From: Burkholderia pseudomultivorans
GTDB lineage: Bacteria > Pseudomonadota > Gammaproteobacteria > Burkholderiales > Burkholderiaceae
Assembly (NCBI RefSeq): GCF_902499075.1
Contig: NZ_CABVPP010000017.1
Location: forward strand, 42,586 to 106,585
Direction: 5' to 3'
DNA: 64,000 nucleotides
Part shown: positions 50,344-59,002 of the stretch, piece by piece
How the letters are laid out: the number at the start of each line of letters is the position of its first letter
How positions within the stretch are numbered: position 1 is the stretch's first letter
The notes under the pieces: model-generated
Seen by the model: only the letters and a program-made list of their open reading frames with translations
What the model was told of the DNA's origin: nothing
Database searches by the model: none
Translations under genes and position numbers: made by a program

Positions 50344-51189
50344 TCACAGCATTTCCAGCGCGCGCTTGCTGCGCGGCGCGCGGAAATACGCGTCGAGCTG
50401 CGTGCGTTCGTCGTCGGTCAGCACGAGATCGAGCGCCGCGCGATTGTCGCGCACGTGTTCGAGCCGCGCCGCCTTCGGGATCGCGAACACGCCCGGCCGC
50501 GCAAGCACCCACGCGAGCGCGACGCGCATCACCGACACGCCGCGCTCGCGCGCGATCTCGTCGAGCGGCGAGCGCTTCGGCAGCCGCGCGTGATCGACCG
50601 GGCTGTACGCCATCGCCGGCATCCGGTGATCGGCGAGCCACGGCAGCAGGTCGAATTCGGGGCCGCGCCGCGCGATGTTGTAGAGGATCTGGTTGGTCGC
50701 GCATGCGCCGCCGCCCGCCTCGTCGACAAGCTCGGCCATGTCGGCCGTATCGAAGTTGCTCACGCCCCAGTGGCGGATCTTGCCGGCCTGCTTCAGCGCC
50801 TCGAAACCTTCGACCGTCTCCTCGAGCGGCACCGAGCCGCGCCAGTGCAGCAGGTACAGGTCGAGACGGTCGGTGCGCAGGCGCTTGAGGCTCGCGTCGC
50901 ACGCGGCGACCACGCCGCGCCGGCTCGCATGGTGCGGATAGACCTTGCTGACGAGGAACACGTCGTCGCGCAGGCCGTGCAGCGCTTCGCCGACCAGGGT
51001 TTCGGTCGCGCCGTCGCCGTACATCTCGGCCGTGTCGATCAACGTCATCCCGAGCGCGATCCCTTCGCGCAGCGCGGCGATCTCGTCGGCGCGCCGGGCC
51101 GGCCGCTCGCCCATTTCCCAGGTGCCCTGGCCGAGCTTCGGAATCGTCTCGCCGTCTGGCAACGCAACCTTGGCGATCGTGTCTGTCAT
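50344..51189 (-). CDS. aldo/keto reductase
   Basis: This is a 281-residue NADPH-dependent oxidoreductase with a TIM barrel. The catalytic tetrad is visible: Asp and Tyr in LIDTAEMYGDG, Lys in VFLVSKVYPH, His in LYLLHWRGSVPL. VSNFDTADMAEL and the C-terminal AIPKAARLEHVRDN bind cofactor. Physiological substrate unknown; these enzymes reduce many carbonyls. GAGGAGCG precedes the start at 51189. Divergent from the GntR regulator. Confidence 0.92.
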   Translation of the reverse strand: MTDTIAKVALPDGETIPKLGQGTWEMGERPARRADEIAALREGIALGMTLIDTAEMYGDGATETLVGEALHGLRDDVFLVSKVYPHHASRRGVVAACDASLKRLRTDRLDLYLLHWRGSVPLEETVEGFEALKQAGKIRHWGVSNFDTADMAELVDEAGGGACATNQILYNIARRGPEFDLLPWLADHRMPAMAYSPVDHARLPKRSPLDEIARERGVSVMRVALAWVLARPGVFAIPKAARLEHVRDNRAALDLVLTDDERTQLDAYFRAPRSKRALEML

Positions 51190-51356
51190 GCGCTCCTCGC
51201 TGCGGATTCGTGGCCGCCACATCGCGGCCGAAGCATGGAATACGACGCATCAGTGTAGTCAATCGGCGCGCGCGGCGCCTATTGCACGGCAAAAACCGGC
51301 TATAACGGCGCCGCACGATGACTTAGAATGGCCGCAACCTGATCGACACCCATCCC

Positions 51357-52103
51357 ATGAAGGCACCCACGGACGACCGCTGGCAGGACCTGCGCCCCGA
51401 CCCCGACAACGATACGCCGCTCTACCTGCAGCTCGCCCGCAAGCTCGGCGACGCGATCCACGACAACCGCTGGACGGCCGGCGAGGCACTGCCCTCGGAG
51501 CGGGTGCTGTGCGATGCGCTCGGCGTGTCGCGCATCACCGCACGCAAGGCGATCGCGCTGCTGGTCGAGCAGGGTTTGATCCGCCGGACGCAGGGCGCGG
51601 GCAACTTCATCCAGCCGCGCTATGAAGATCCGCTGTCGCGGCTGTCGAGCTTCAGCGAGATGCTCGAGCGGCGCGGCTTCAAGCCGAGCTCGCAATGGCT
51701 CGCGCGCGAGATCCAGCCCGCCAACCGCGACGAAGTGATCCAGCTCGGGCTGTCGCCGGCCGCGTCGGTCACGCGCCTGAAACGGCTGCGCCTCGCCGAC
51801 GGCATCGTGATGGCGGTCGAGAACTCGACGTTCCCCGCAACGCTGATTCCCGATCCGCAGGCGATCGGCGGTTCGCTGTACAGCTACCTCGAAGCGCGCG
51901 GCACGCCGATCGTGCGCGCGCTCCAGCATTTCCGCGCGGTCAACGCGACCGACGAGATCGCCGAACAGATGGGCATCGCGCCGCACGACGCGCTGCTGCT
52001 GATCACGCGGATCGGCTATACGGCGGACCAGCGCGCGATCGAGCTGACCGACACCTACTGCCGCAACGACTACTACGACTTCGTCGTCGAGCTGCGCAAG
52101 TAA
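51357..52103 (+). CDS. GntR-family regulator with UTRA domain (HutC/NagR subfamily)
   Basis: This is a 248-residue repressor-type regulator. The N-terminal winged helix (about 20-85) contains ALPSERVLCDALGVSRITARKAIALLVEQGLIRRTQGAGNFI. The C-terminal UTRA ligand-binding domain includes RLRLADGIVMAVENSTFP and ELTDTYCRNDYYDFVVEL. The subfamily often senses sugar phosphates or histidine-pathway compounds. No nag or hut genes are adjacent, so the target may be the divergent aldo/keto reductase, itself or distant genes. Confidence 0.9.
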   Translation: MKAPTDDRWQDLRPDPDNDTPLYLQLARKLGDAIHDNRWTAGEALPSERVLCDALGVSRITARKAIALLVEQGLIRRTQGAGNFIQPRYEDPLSRLSSFSEMLERRGFKPSSQWLAREIQPANRDEVIQLGLSPAASVTRLKRLRLADGIVMAVENSTFPATLIPDPQAIGGSLYSYLEARGTPIVRALQHFRAVNATDEIAEQMGIAPHDALLLITRIGYTADQRAIELTDTYCRNDYYDFVVELRK

Positions 52104-52154
52104 GTCGCGGCACGCGCGCGGAAAACGCGTGAACCGGCGCCGGGCCGCCGGCGT

Positions 52155-53546
52155 TCACACCCAGCAAGCGTCGTCGGTGCCGAGCAGCACCGGCGGCCGC
52201 GCGAACGACGGCGGCGTCGCCGACAACCGCTCGGCCGGACGCACCGCGTCGATCGTGCCGAACGGCGACGCGATGCGATCGATCCGGTCGCGCACGTCGG
52301 CAGGCGCGAGATCGGGCGCGCCCGCGCCGTCCGGCACGAGGCCGAACGACTGCAGCCAGCGTCCGGTCTGCGCGAGCGACAGCCGCACCTGCCAGCTGCC
52401 GCCTTCGCGCGCGCGGCGCGCGAGCGCGATCATCGCGCCGAACGCCGCCAGATACCCGGTCGCATGATCGAGCGCCTGGCACGGCAGATGGCGCGGCCCG
52501 TTCGCGTGCGCGGCCTGCTGCTCGCGCCATGCGATCCCGCTCGCCGACTGCACGAGACTGTCGAAACCGCGCCGCTTCGCCCACGGCCCCGCATGCCCGT
52601 ACGCGGACACCGACACGCAGACGATCCCGGGCCGCTGCTGCGCCAGCGCCTGCGGCGCGAAGCCGCGCGCCGCGAGCGCGCCGGGGCGATACGCCTGCAG
52701 GAACACGTCGGCATCGCGCACGAGCCCGCGCAGCGTGTCGACGCCGGCCGCGTCGCGCAGGTCGATCCACGTCGAGCGCTTGCCGCGCCCGTTGTCGATC
52801 ACGAGCGGCGCGATGTTCGGCAGGTGCGGGCCGTTGACGAGCAGCGTCTGCGCGCCGTGCGACGCCAGCGTGCGTCCCGCGACCGGCCCCGCGATGATGC
52901 GCGTGAGGTCGAGCACGCGCACGCCCGCGAGCGGCCGGTCCGCCTCGCCGCGGCCGATCGGCTCGACCGGCGCATCGCCGATCCGCTCGATCTCGAACAG
53001 CGGCAGCGACGCGACTGCCTGCGCCTGCTCGTGCGCGGCCCATTCTTCAGGGGTTCTGATCAAGGCCGCGCACAGCCCGGCTTCGGCGAGCGCGGTATCG
53101 AGCGCCGCGCCGTCCCAGCTGCGGATCGCCCTGGCGACGTCGTCCGGCTGCGCACCGCAGCCGAGCACGTCGAGTATGCCGTGCAGGTGATGCGCAAAGT
53201 TCGCATGCAGCTGGATCCAGCGTCCGTCGCGCGTCTCGTAGAAACCGGTCACCGGATGACGCAGCTCGGGCGGCGGGCCGTCGTCGACGCGCAGGTAGCG
53301 TTCGCTGCGAAACGCGACGAGCGCATCGCGCACCGACACGTCGACCCGCTGCGCGACGCCCGTGCGCAGCCGGTGGCATTCGGCGGCCGCGAGCCCGGCC
53401 GCGGCGATCGTCGCGGCGGCGAGCGTGCCGACATGAAACGCCGACGGCAGCGTCGGATCCTGTCCGGCGATGGTCGCGCGGGCGAGCGCGTCGGCATCGC
53501 CGTGCGCGAGTTGCCACAGATGATTCAGTGCGAGTGCGGGTGTCAT
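52155..53546 (-). CDS. CaiB/BaiF family III CoA-transferase with unusual domain order
   Basis: This 463-residue protein belongs to the formyl-CoA transferase fold, but its order is odd. The C-terminal part (about 205-440) begins LAGVRVLDLTRIIAGPVAGRTLASHGA, normally the N-terminus of the family. It continues to QALDHATGYLAAFGAMIALARRA (with the probable catalytic Asp) and SWQVRLSLAQT. The N-terminal part (about 30-200) carries a related late-family segment (AQRVDVSVRDALVAFRSERYL, then TGFYETRDGRWIQLHANF) but has no Asp at the corresponding site. This looks like two incomplete copies fused tail-to-head. Probable role: moving CoA between carboxylic acids. Divergent from the HTH-citrate synthase gene. 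Confidence 0.85.
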   Translation of the reverse strand: MTPALALNHLWQLAHGDADALARATIAGQDPTLPSAFHVGTLAAATIAAAGLAAAECHRLRTGVAQRVDVSVRDALVAFRSERYLRVDDGPPPELRHPVTGFYETRDGRWIQLHANFAHHLHGILDVLGCGAQPDDVARAIRSWDGAALDTALAEAGLCAALIRTPEEWAAHEQAQAVASLPLFEIERIGDAPVEPIGRGEADRPLAGVRVLDLTRIIAGPVAGRTLASHGAQTLLVNGPHLPNIAPLVIDNGRGKRSTWIDLRDAAGVDTLRGLVRDADVFLQAYRPGALAARGFAPQALAQQRPGIVCVSVSAYGHAGPWAKRRGFDSLVQSASGIAWREQQAAHANGPRHLPCQALDHATGYLAAFGAMIALARRAREGGSWQVRLSLAQTGRWLQSFGLVPDGAGAPDLAPADVRDRIDRIASPFGTIDAVRPAERLSATPPSFARPPVLLGTDDACWV

Positions 53547-53579
53547 GGTGAGAGGCGAACCGTTGGGGAGACGGAATCG

Positions 53580-53608
53580 AGTCTAGAATTCACGACAGGT
53601 GCGATCAA
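53580..53608 (-). promoter_or_regulatory. promoter for the CoA-transferase gene
   Basis: On the minus strand TTGATC (53608-53603), a 17-bp spacer and TAGACT (53585-53580). Its -35 box lies inside the palindrome at 53599-53620, so a protein bound there would block it. Confidence 0.6.
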
Positions 53609-53620
53609 TCTTGATTGCAC
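53599..53620. promoter_or_regulatory. 22-bp imperfect palindrome, candidate shared operator
   Basis: GTGCGATCAA (53599-53608) and TTGATTGCAC (53611-53620) are inverted repeats with 9 of 10 matching bases and a TC centre. It overlaps the minus-strand -35 box and also contains TTGATT, a possible plus-strand -35 box. It is therefore well placed to control both divergent genes. The HTH-bearing citrate synthase encoded alongside is the natural candidate to bind it. Confidence 0.55.
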
Positions 53621-53686
53621 GAATCAATACATAACGAATAGTTGTAGCGCGGCTGCGCTTCATGCGCGCCGACTGGAGCGATCGGC

Positions 53687-54919
53687 ATGACCTCCCTCAG
53701 TGCGCCGGAAGCGGCCGGCATCCTCGGCGTCAGCGTCAGCACGCTCTATGCGTATGTGAGCCGCGGCCTGCTGCGCTCGCTGCCCGACGGCGCGAGCAAG
53801 CGCCGCCGCTACGACGCGGATGAGGTGCGCCTGCTCGCGCGCCGGCGCGCCGACGCGAAGCGCGCGGGCGGCGTCGCCGAGCGCTCGCTCGACTGGGGCG
53901 TGCCGGTGCTCGAATCGCGGATCACGCAGATCGCCGACGGCCGCCTGCGCTACCGCGGCGCCGATGCGATCGCGCTCGCCGACGACGCGACGCTGGAACA
54001 GGTCGCGGCCCGGCTCTGGGACTGCGCGCCCGCGCGGCTCGCCGCCGCGTCGCTCGCGGCGGCCGGTTTCGATGCCGCGCAATGGCAGGACTGGTCCGCC
54101 CGCTGGGCGCATCTCGCGCCGCTCGAACGCACGCTGGTGCTGCTGCCGGCGGCGGCCGCGTCGCTGCCGCGCCGCTGGGCGCAGGGCCGCGACGCGCAAC
54201 TCGATTCCGCCGCGCTGCTGCTACGCGTCACCGCCGCCGCGCTGGCCGGCATCGCGCCGGACGATGCGCCCGTGCATCGACAGCTCGCTGCCGCGTGGCG
54301 CGTGCGGCAGCGCGACGAAGCCGACCTGCTGCGCCGCGCGCTCGTGCTGTGCGCCGACCACGAACTGAATCCGTCGACGTTCGCGGTGCGCTGCATCGCG
54401 TCGACCGGCACGCATCTGTTCGGCGCGATCGCGGGCGGGCTCGCGGCGCTGTCCGGCCCGCGCCATGGCGGCGAGACCTTCCGCGCCGCGGCGCTGCTCG
54501 ACGACGCGGCCCGCGCCGCCGATCTCGACCGCTTTCTCGCGCTGCGCCTCGCGCACGACGAACGCAGCGACGGCGGCCGCACCGTGCTGTCCGGCTTCGC
54601 GCATCCACTCTATCCGGACGGCGACCCGCGTGCGCACTCGCTGCTCGACGCGTTGCAGGCCGCCGTGCCGAACCGTCCCGCGCTGCGCACGGCCCGCGCG
54701 CTTGCCGCGCGCGTCGAAGCGGCGACCGGCCTGCGGCCGGCGATCGACTACGCGCTCGCGGTGCTCGAACGCACGCTCGCGCTGCCGGACGGCGCCGCAT
54801 TCACGCTGTTCGCGGCCGGCCGCACGGCCGGCTGGATCGCGCACGCGCTCGAGCAGTACGCGGACGGCAAGCTGATCCGGCCGCGCGCCCGCTATGTCGG
54901 CAGCGACGCGGCCGTCTGA
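53687..54919 (+). CDS. citrate synthase-family protein with N-terminal helix-turn-helix
   Basis: This is a 410-residue fusion. Residues 1-60 form a MerR/excisionase-like HTH (LSAPEAAGILGVSVSTLYAYVSRGLL, then SKRRRYDADEVRLLARRR). The rest is a citrate-synthase domain with ELNPSTFAVRCIASTGTHLFGAIAGGLAALSGPRHGGETF (first catalytic His), FAHPLYPDGDPRA (second His) and GLRPAIDYAL (catalytic Asp), so all three catalytic positions look intact. It may be an enzyme, a metabolite-sensing regulator, or both. The divergent CoA-transferase implies an acyl-CoA/keto-acid pathway. Its 3' end overlaps the convergent DUF2917 gene by 28 bp. Confidence 0.85.
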   Translation: MTSLSAPEAAGILGVSVSTLYAYVSRGLLRSLPDGASKRRRYDADEVRLLARRRADAKRAGGVAERSLDWGVPVLESRITQIADGRLRYRGADAIALADDATLEQVAARLWDCAPARLAAASLAAAGFDAAQWQDWSARWAHLAPLERTLVLLPAAAASLPRRWAQGRDAQLDSAALLLRVTAAALAGIAPDDAPVHRQLAAAWRVRQRDEADLLRRALVLCADHELNPSTFAVRCIASTGTHLFGAIAGGLAALSGPRHGGETFRAAALLDDAARAADLDRFLALRLAHDERSDGGRTVLSGFAHPLYPDGDPRAHSLLDALQAAVPNRPALRTARALAARVEAATGLRPAIDYALAVLERTLALPDGAAFTLFAAGRTAGWIAHALEQYADGKLIRPRARYVGSDAAV

Positions 54920-55215
54920 CGCCGGCTGTCGAGCCACGCGGCGAACGGCCGCCACCATGCGTGCGCGGTCCGCACGACCGGCGCCGGCGGCGGCCCGAAC
55001 GCGAAGCTCGCGCCATCGCGCGCCGCGCTGATCCAGACGCGCATCCCGGGCGTCAGCGTCAGCACGTCGCCGGCGCGCAGCCAGTGATCGTCGGGCCGCC
55101 CCTCGACCGTCGCCCACAGCGCGCCGTCCGCCACCTGCAGCGCGGTGCGATCGACGATCCGCCAGCGCGCGGCCGGCTCGTCGCCGTCCATCACGTAGAG
55201 TCGCAATTCACGCAT
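54892..55215 (-). CDS. DUF2917 domain protein
   Basis: This 107-residue protein starts at 55215 after a strong AGGAGG. It matches the small cupin-like DUF2917 family: WRIVDRTALQVADGALWATVEGRPDDHWLRAGDVLTLTPGMRVWISA. No signal or membrane segments. Function unknown; it is common in Burkholderiales. It overlaps the 3' end of the HTH-citrate synthase gene by 28 bp, so convergent transcripts would be complementary there. Confidence 0.82.
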   Translation of the reverse strand: MRELRLYVMDGDEPAARWRIVDRTALQVADGALWATVEGRPDDHWLRAGDVLTLTPGMRVWISAARDGASFAFGPPPAPVVRTAHAWWRPFAAWLDSRRQTAASLPT

Positions 55216-55445
55216 GGCCGCCTCCTGGTCGCATCGATCCGATGACAGCAGTATTTCGGACAGTGGCAGCACGCGGACAGATACGCCTGCAGACACTTTC
55301 GGCTGAACTGTACCGGCCTGCCGGCGGACGGGCATCCGCTCGCAGCCCCGACCTGCGCCGGCGCGACACGCACGCGGGGTCGAATCTGCAAGGCGCGGCC
55401 GCTTTCCCTACAATGGCGACTGTCCCGCGCCACCGCCCCGCCGAC

Positions 55446-56882
55446 ATGTTCCAACGCCCGCCCGCCGCCGCTCCCGGCGAAAAAAACCTCACCGTCATGC
55501 TCTGGCTCGTCGCGACGGGCTTCTTCATGCAGACGCTCGACTCGACGATCGTCAACACCGCGCTGCCGTCGATGGCCGCGAGCCTCGGCGAATCGCCGCT
55601 GCGGATGCAGTCGGTCGTGATCGCGTATTCGCTGACGATGGCAGTGATGATCCCGGTGTCCGGCTGGCTCGCGGATACCTTCGGCACGCGGCGCGTGTTC
55701 TTCAGCGCGATCCTGGTGTTCTCGCTCGGCTCGCTGTTGTGCGCGAACGCGCATATGCTGACTCAGCTCGTCGCGTTCCGCGTGCTGCAGGGCGTCGGCG
55801 GCGCGATGCTGCTGCCGGTCGGCCGGCTCGCGGTGCTGCGCACGTTTCCGGCCGAGCGCTACCTGCCCGCGCTGTCGTTCGTCGCGATTCCCGGCCTGAT
55901 CGGGCCGCTGATCGGGCCGACGCTCGGCGGCTGGCTCGTGAAGATCGCGTCGTGGCACTGGATCTTCCTGATCAACGTGCCGGTCGGCGTCGCGGGCTGC
56001 ATCGCGACCTTCTATTCGATGCCCGACGCGCGCAATCCGGCCGTCGGCCGCTTCGACCTGAAAGGCTACCTGCTGCTGACGATCGGCATGATCGCGATCT
56101 CGCTGTCGCTCGACGGCCTCGCCGATCTCGGCATGCAGCACGCGGCCGTGCTGGTGCTGCTGATCCTGAGCCTCGCGTGCTTCGTCGCGTACGGGCTGTA
56201 CGCGGTGCGCGCGCCGCAGCCGATCTTCTCGCTCGAACTGTTCAAGATCCATACCTTCAGCGTCGGCCTGCTCGGCAACCTGTTCGCGCGGATCGGCAGC
56301 GGCGCGATGCCGTACCTGATCCCGCTGCTGCTGCAGGTGAGCCTCGGCTATTCGGCGTTCGAGGCCGGGCTGATGATGCTGCCGGTCGCCGCGGCCGGGA
56401 TGTTCTCGAAGCGGCTCATCACGCGCCTGATCACGCAGCACGGCTACCGCAAGGTGCTGCTCGCGAACACGATCATGGTCGGCGTGATGATGGCGAGCTT
56501 CGCGCTGATGCGCGACACGGTGCCGGTGTGGGTGAAGGTGGTCCATCTCGCGCTGTTCGGCGGCTTCAACTCGATGCAGTTCACTGCGATGAACACGCTG
56601 ACGCTGAAGGATCTCGGCACCGGCGGCGCGAGCAGCGGCAACAGCCTGTTTTCGCTGGTGCAGATGCTGTCGATGAGCCTCGGCGTGACCGTCGCGGGCG
56701 CGCTGCTCGCGACCTTCACCGGGATGCTGCGCACCGTGACGCCGAGCAACACGCTGCCCGCGTTCCATGCGACCTTCATCTGCGTCGGCATCATCACGGC
56801 CGCGTCCGCGTGGATCTTCGCGCAGCTCGCGCCGGAAATCCGCAGCACCGCGCGCAAGACCGACCCGTCCGAACGCACGTGA
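55446..56882 (+). CDS. MFS transporter, DHA2 (14-helix drug/proton antiporter) family
   Basis: This 478-residue MdtD-like exporter has about 14 helices. The family start is LTVMLWLVATGFFMQTLDSTIVNTALPSMAASLG. Motif A is WLADTFGTRRVF; motif C is the PGLIGPLIGPTLGGWLV segment; the D1-type WRWIFLINVPVG is seen as WHWIFLINVPVGVAG. It probably uses the proton gradient to expel small molecules; the substrate is unknown. The start at 55446 (MFQRPPAAAPGEKN) is preferred by homology, although neither it nor an ATG at 55413 has a good ribosome-binding site. Confidence 0.87.
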   Translation: MFQRPPAAAPGEKNLTVMLWLVATGFFMQTLDSTIVNTALPSMAASLGESPLRMQSVVIAYSLTMAVMIPVSGWLADTFGTRRVFFSAILVFSLGSLLCANAHMLTQLVAFRVLQGVGGAMLLPVGRLAVLRTFPAERYLPALSFVAIPGLIGPLIGPTLGGWLVKIASWHWIFLINVPVGVAGCIATFYSMPDARNPAVGRFDLKGYLLLTIGMIAISLSLDGLADLGMQHAAVLVLLILSLACFVAYGLYAVRAPQPIFSLELFKIHTFSVGLLGNLFARIGSGAMPYLIPLLLQVSLGYSAFEAGLMMLPVAAAGMFSKRLITRLITQHGYRKVLLANTIMVGVMMASFALMRDTVPVWVKVVHLALFGGFNSMQFTAMNTLTLKDLGTGGASSGNSLFSLVQMLSMSLGVTVAGALLATFTGMLRTVTPSNTLPAFHATFICVGIITAASAWIFAQLAPEIRSTARKTDPSERT

Positions 56883-57027
56883 CGCGTGCCGGCGCATCGC
56901 GCACCACGACGGTGCAATCCGGCCGTGCGATGCGCCGCGGCGGCCCGTCGCACGGGGCACGATGCCGTGCATGCTTCTTGCTCGCCTATTCTGTAGGTAA
57001 ACTGGCAGCCTTCCTTCGGCCGACATC

Positions 57028-58302
57028 ATGAGCATGATCGACATCGATCCCCCCGGCTTTCAGCCGCCCCGCCCCGTCGCCGGCGACGACGGCAACCGGC
57101 GCACCGTGCTGTACGGCGGCTATACCGTGTTCAGCGTGTTCCAGCCGGTTTTCTCGGTGTCGCACCGGCGCGCGATCGGCTATCACGCGTCGCTGCGCGC
57201 GCACGACGAGGACAACCGCCAGGTCGCGTCGCACGAGGTGTTCACGCAGGCGGCGCGGCGCGGCGACCTGCTCGAGCTCGGCCGGCTCGCCGAATCGCTG
57301 CATCTCGGCAACTTCCACGCGTTCGACAGCCACGACGAATGGCTCTTCCTGAGCCTGCATCCGGCCGCGCTGATGGACACCGTCTATGGCGACGCGCTGC
57401 TCGCGAACCTGAAGGCGCTCGGGCTGCCGCCGCACCGCGTGGTGCTCGAGGTGCCCGAGCAGGCGGGCGGCGAGACGCCGCGCTACGCGGCGATCGTCGA
57501 CGGGCTGCGCAAGGCCGGCTTCCTGATCGCGCTCGGCGGTTTCGGCGCCAAGCATTCGAACATCGACCGCGTGTGGCACCTGCACCCGGACATCGTCACG
57601 CTCGACCGCGGGATCCTCGCGCAGGCGAGCGAGCACTCGCATCTCGAACGCGTGCTGCCGAAGCTCGTGTCGCTGCTGCACGAATCCGGCCAGCTCGTGC
57701 TGATGGGCGGGCTCGCGACCGAACGCGACGCGCTGATCGCGCTCGAGTGCGACGTCGATTTCGTGCAGGGCCAGTATTTCGCGGGGCCGAGCGTCGAGCC
57801 CGTGCAGCCGCAGGCCGCCGCGGGCTGCATGGACACGCTGTCGGCCGCGTTGCGGCTGCGCGTCGCCGCGCGCGAGCGCACCCAGGCGGAACGACTCGCA
57901 CCGTACGTCGCCGCGCTCGAGGAGGCCAGTCGAAAGATCGGCGCGGGCGCGACGCTGCTCGATGCGGCCGCCGCGGTGCTGGGGCTGCCCGAGACCGCGC
58001 GCTGCTTCCTGCTCGACGCGTCGGGCCGCCAGATCGGCGACAACGTGCTCGCGCGCGGCAGCGTATCGCAGCGCGCGAAGCGCTTCCGGCCGCTGCTGCA
58101 TTCGGAAGGCGCGAGCTGGGAGCGCCGCGCGTACTTCATCCACGCGATGCGCGCGCCGGGCCGCGTGCACCTGACGCCGCCCTACCTGTCGATCAACGAG
58201 GCGCACCTGTGCGTGACCGCTTCGGTCGCCGCGCCGGCCGCGAGCGGCATGCAGGTGCTGTGCGTCGACATCAACTGGGAAGCGGCGCTGAATCGCGAAT
58301 AA
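57028..58302 (+). CDS. degenerate EAL-domain protein (probably not an active phosphodiesterase)
   Basis: This is a 424-residue protein with an EAL fold at about 33-265 and an unassigned C-terminal sensor-like region (about 290-420). Active EAL enzymes have E-A-L, N, D-D, K and E-x-x-E residues. Here the EAL site is GYHASLR (His53 in place of Glu), the Asn site is LSLHP, the DD site is ALGGFG (Gly170-Gly171), the Lys site is VTLDR (Thr191), and the AEGVE motif reads MGGLA. LEVPE and the QGQYF glutamine remain. Cyclic-di-GMP hydrolysis is therefore unlikely; a binding or protein-interaction role is more plausible. Its end overlaps the convergent methyltransferase gene by 32 bp. Confidence 0.82.
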   Translation: MSMIDIDPPGFQPPRPVAGDDGNRRTVLYGGYTVFSVFQPVFSVSHRRAIGYHASLRAHDEDNRQVASHEVFTQAARRGDLLELGRLAESLHLGNFHAFDSHDEWLFLSLHPAALMDTVYGDALLANLKALGLPPHRVVLEVPEQAGGETPRYAAIVDGLRKAGFLIALGGFGAKHSNIDRVWHLHPDIVTLDRGILAQASEHSHLERVLPKLVSLLHESGQLVLMGGLATERDALIALECDVDFVQGQYFAGPSVEPVQPQAAAGCMDTLSAALRLRVAARERTQAERLAPYVAALEEASRKIGAGATLLDAAAAVLGLPETARCFLLDASGRQIGDNVLARGSVSQRAKRFRPLLHSEGASWERRAYFIHAMRAPGRVHLTPPYLSINEAHLCVTASVAAPAASGMQVLCVDINWEAALNRE

Positions 58303-58903
58303 GCGCGGCATCCGCCTTGCGCGCAATCAACCGGTGCACACGCTTGCCGGACGACGCGCTGACCACCTCATGCTCGTCGATCACGCGCACGCCGGCGCCA
58401 AGCGCGGCACGTATGCGCGCCGCGTCGAGCGGCGTGTACAGGCGCCCGCGCTCGTCGCGCAGCGCGCCGCTGCCGGCCACCCGCCAGCTCAGGTACAGCG
58501 TGCCGCCCGGCATCAGCAGATCGGCCAGCCGTGTGGCCGCCGCCACCGCGTCCGCCGGTTCGAGGTGCATCACGACCGTCTCGCACAGCACGTTGCGAAA
58601 CGCGCCGGACGGCACGCCGGCCAGCGCCGGCAACGCGGCCTGTTCGAACCGCAGCTGCGGATGGCGCCGCCGCGCCTCGTCGAGCAGCGCCGCGCTCGCG
58701 TCGTAGCCGCGTGCGTCGAAGCCGCGCTGCGTCAGCCACGCGGTGTCGCGCCCCGCGCCGCAACCGACGTCCGCGGTCGGTCCGGGCGAAAAATACTGCT
58801 CGAGCAGCGCATACATGTCGTCGGGCGGGGCCTGGTCGAGCCAATCCTGCGCGTATTGCGCGGCATGGGCGTCGTAGGCGTCGAGGGTCGGGCGATCCAC
58901 CAT
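58271..58903 (-). CDS. class I SAM-dependent methyltransferase
   Basis: This 210-residue Rossmann methyltransferase has motif I ADVGCGAGRDTAWLTQRGFDARGYDAS, motif II region FRNVLCETVVMHL and motif III LMPGGTLYLSWR. It is UbiE/Tam-like in organisation; its substrate is unknown. The ATG at 58903 with GGAG upstream is chosen because it gives the usual short helix before motif I. Confidence 0.85.
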   Translation of the reverse strand: MVDRPTLDAYDAHAAQYAQDWLDQAPPDDMYALLEQYFSPGPTADVGCGAGRDTAWLTQRGFDARGYDASAALLDEARRRHPQLRFEQAALPALAGVPSGAFRNVLCETVVMHLEPADAVAAATRLADLLMPGGTLYLSWRVAGSGALRDERGRLYTPLDAARIRAALGAGVRVIDEHEVVSASSGKRVHRLIARKADAALIRDSAPLPS

Positions 58904-59002
58904 GTCGGTTGCTCCGCGGGCGCGTCGTGCGACGCATCCACGCATCTTAGCCGTTGCGCGGCACGCACGCTGCCGGCCGCCACAGCCCGCCCATAAGCGC
59001 GC

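Noticed and set aside
51357-53546. N-acetylglucosamine utilisation locus around the GntR/UTRA regulator
   Set aside because: No nagA, nagB or PTS gene is present, so the NagR name is not supported.
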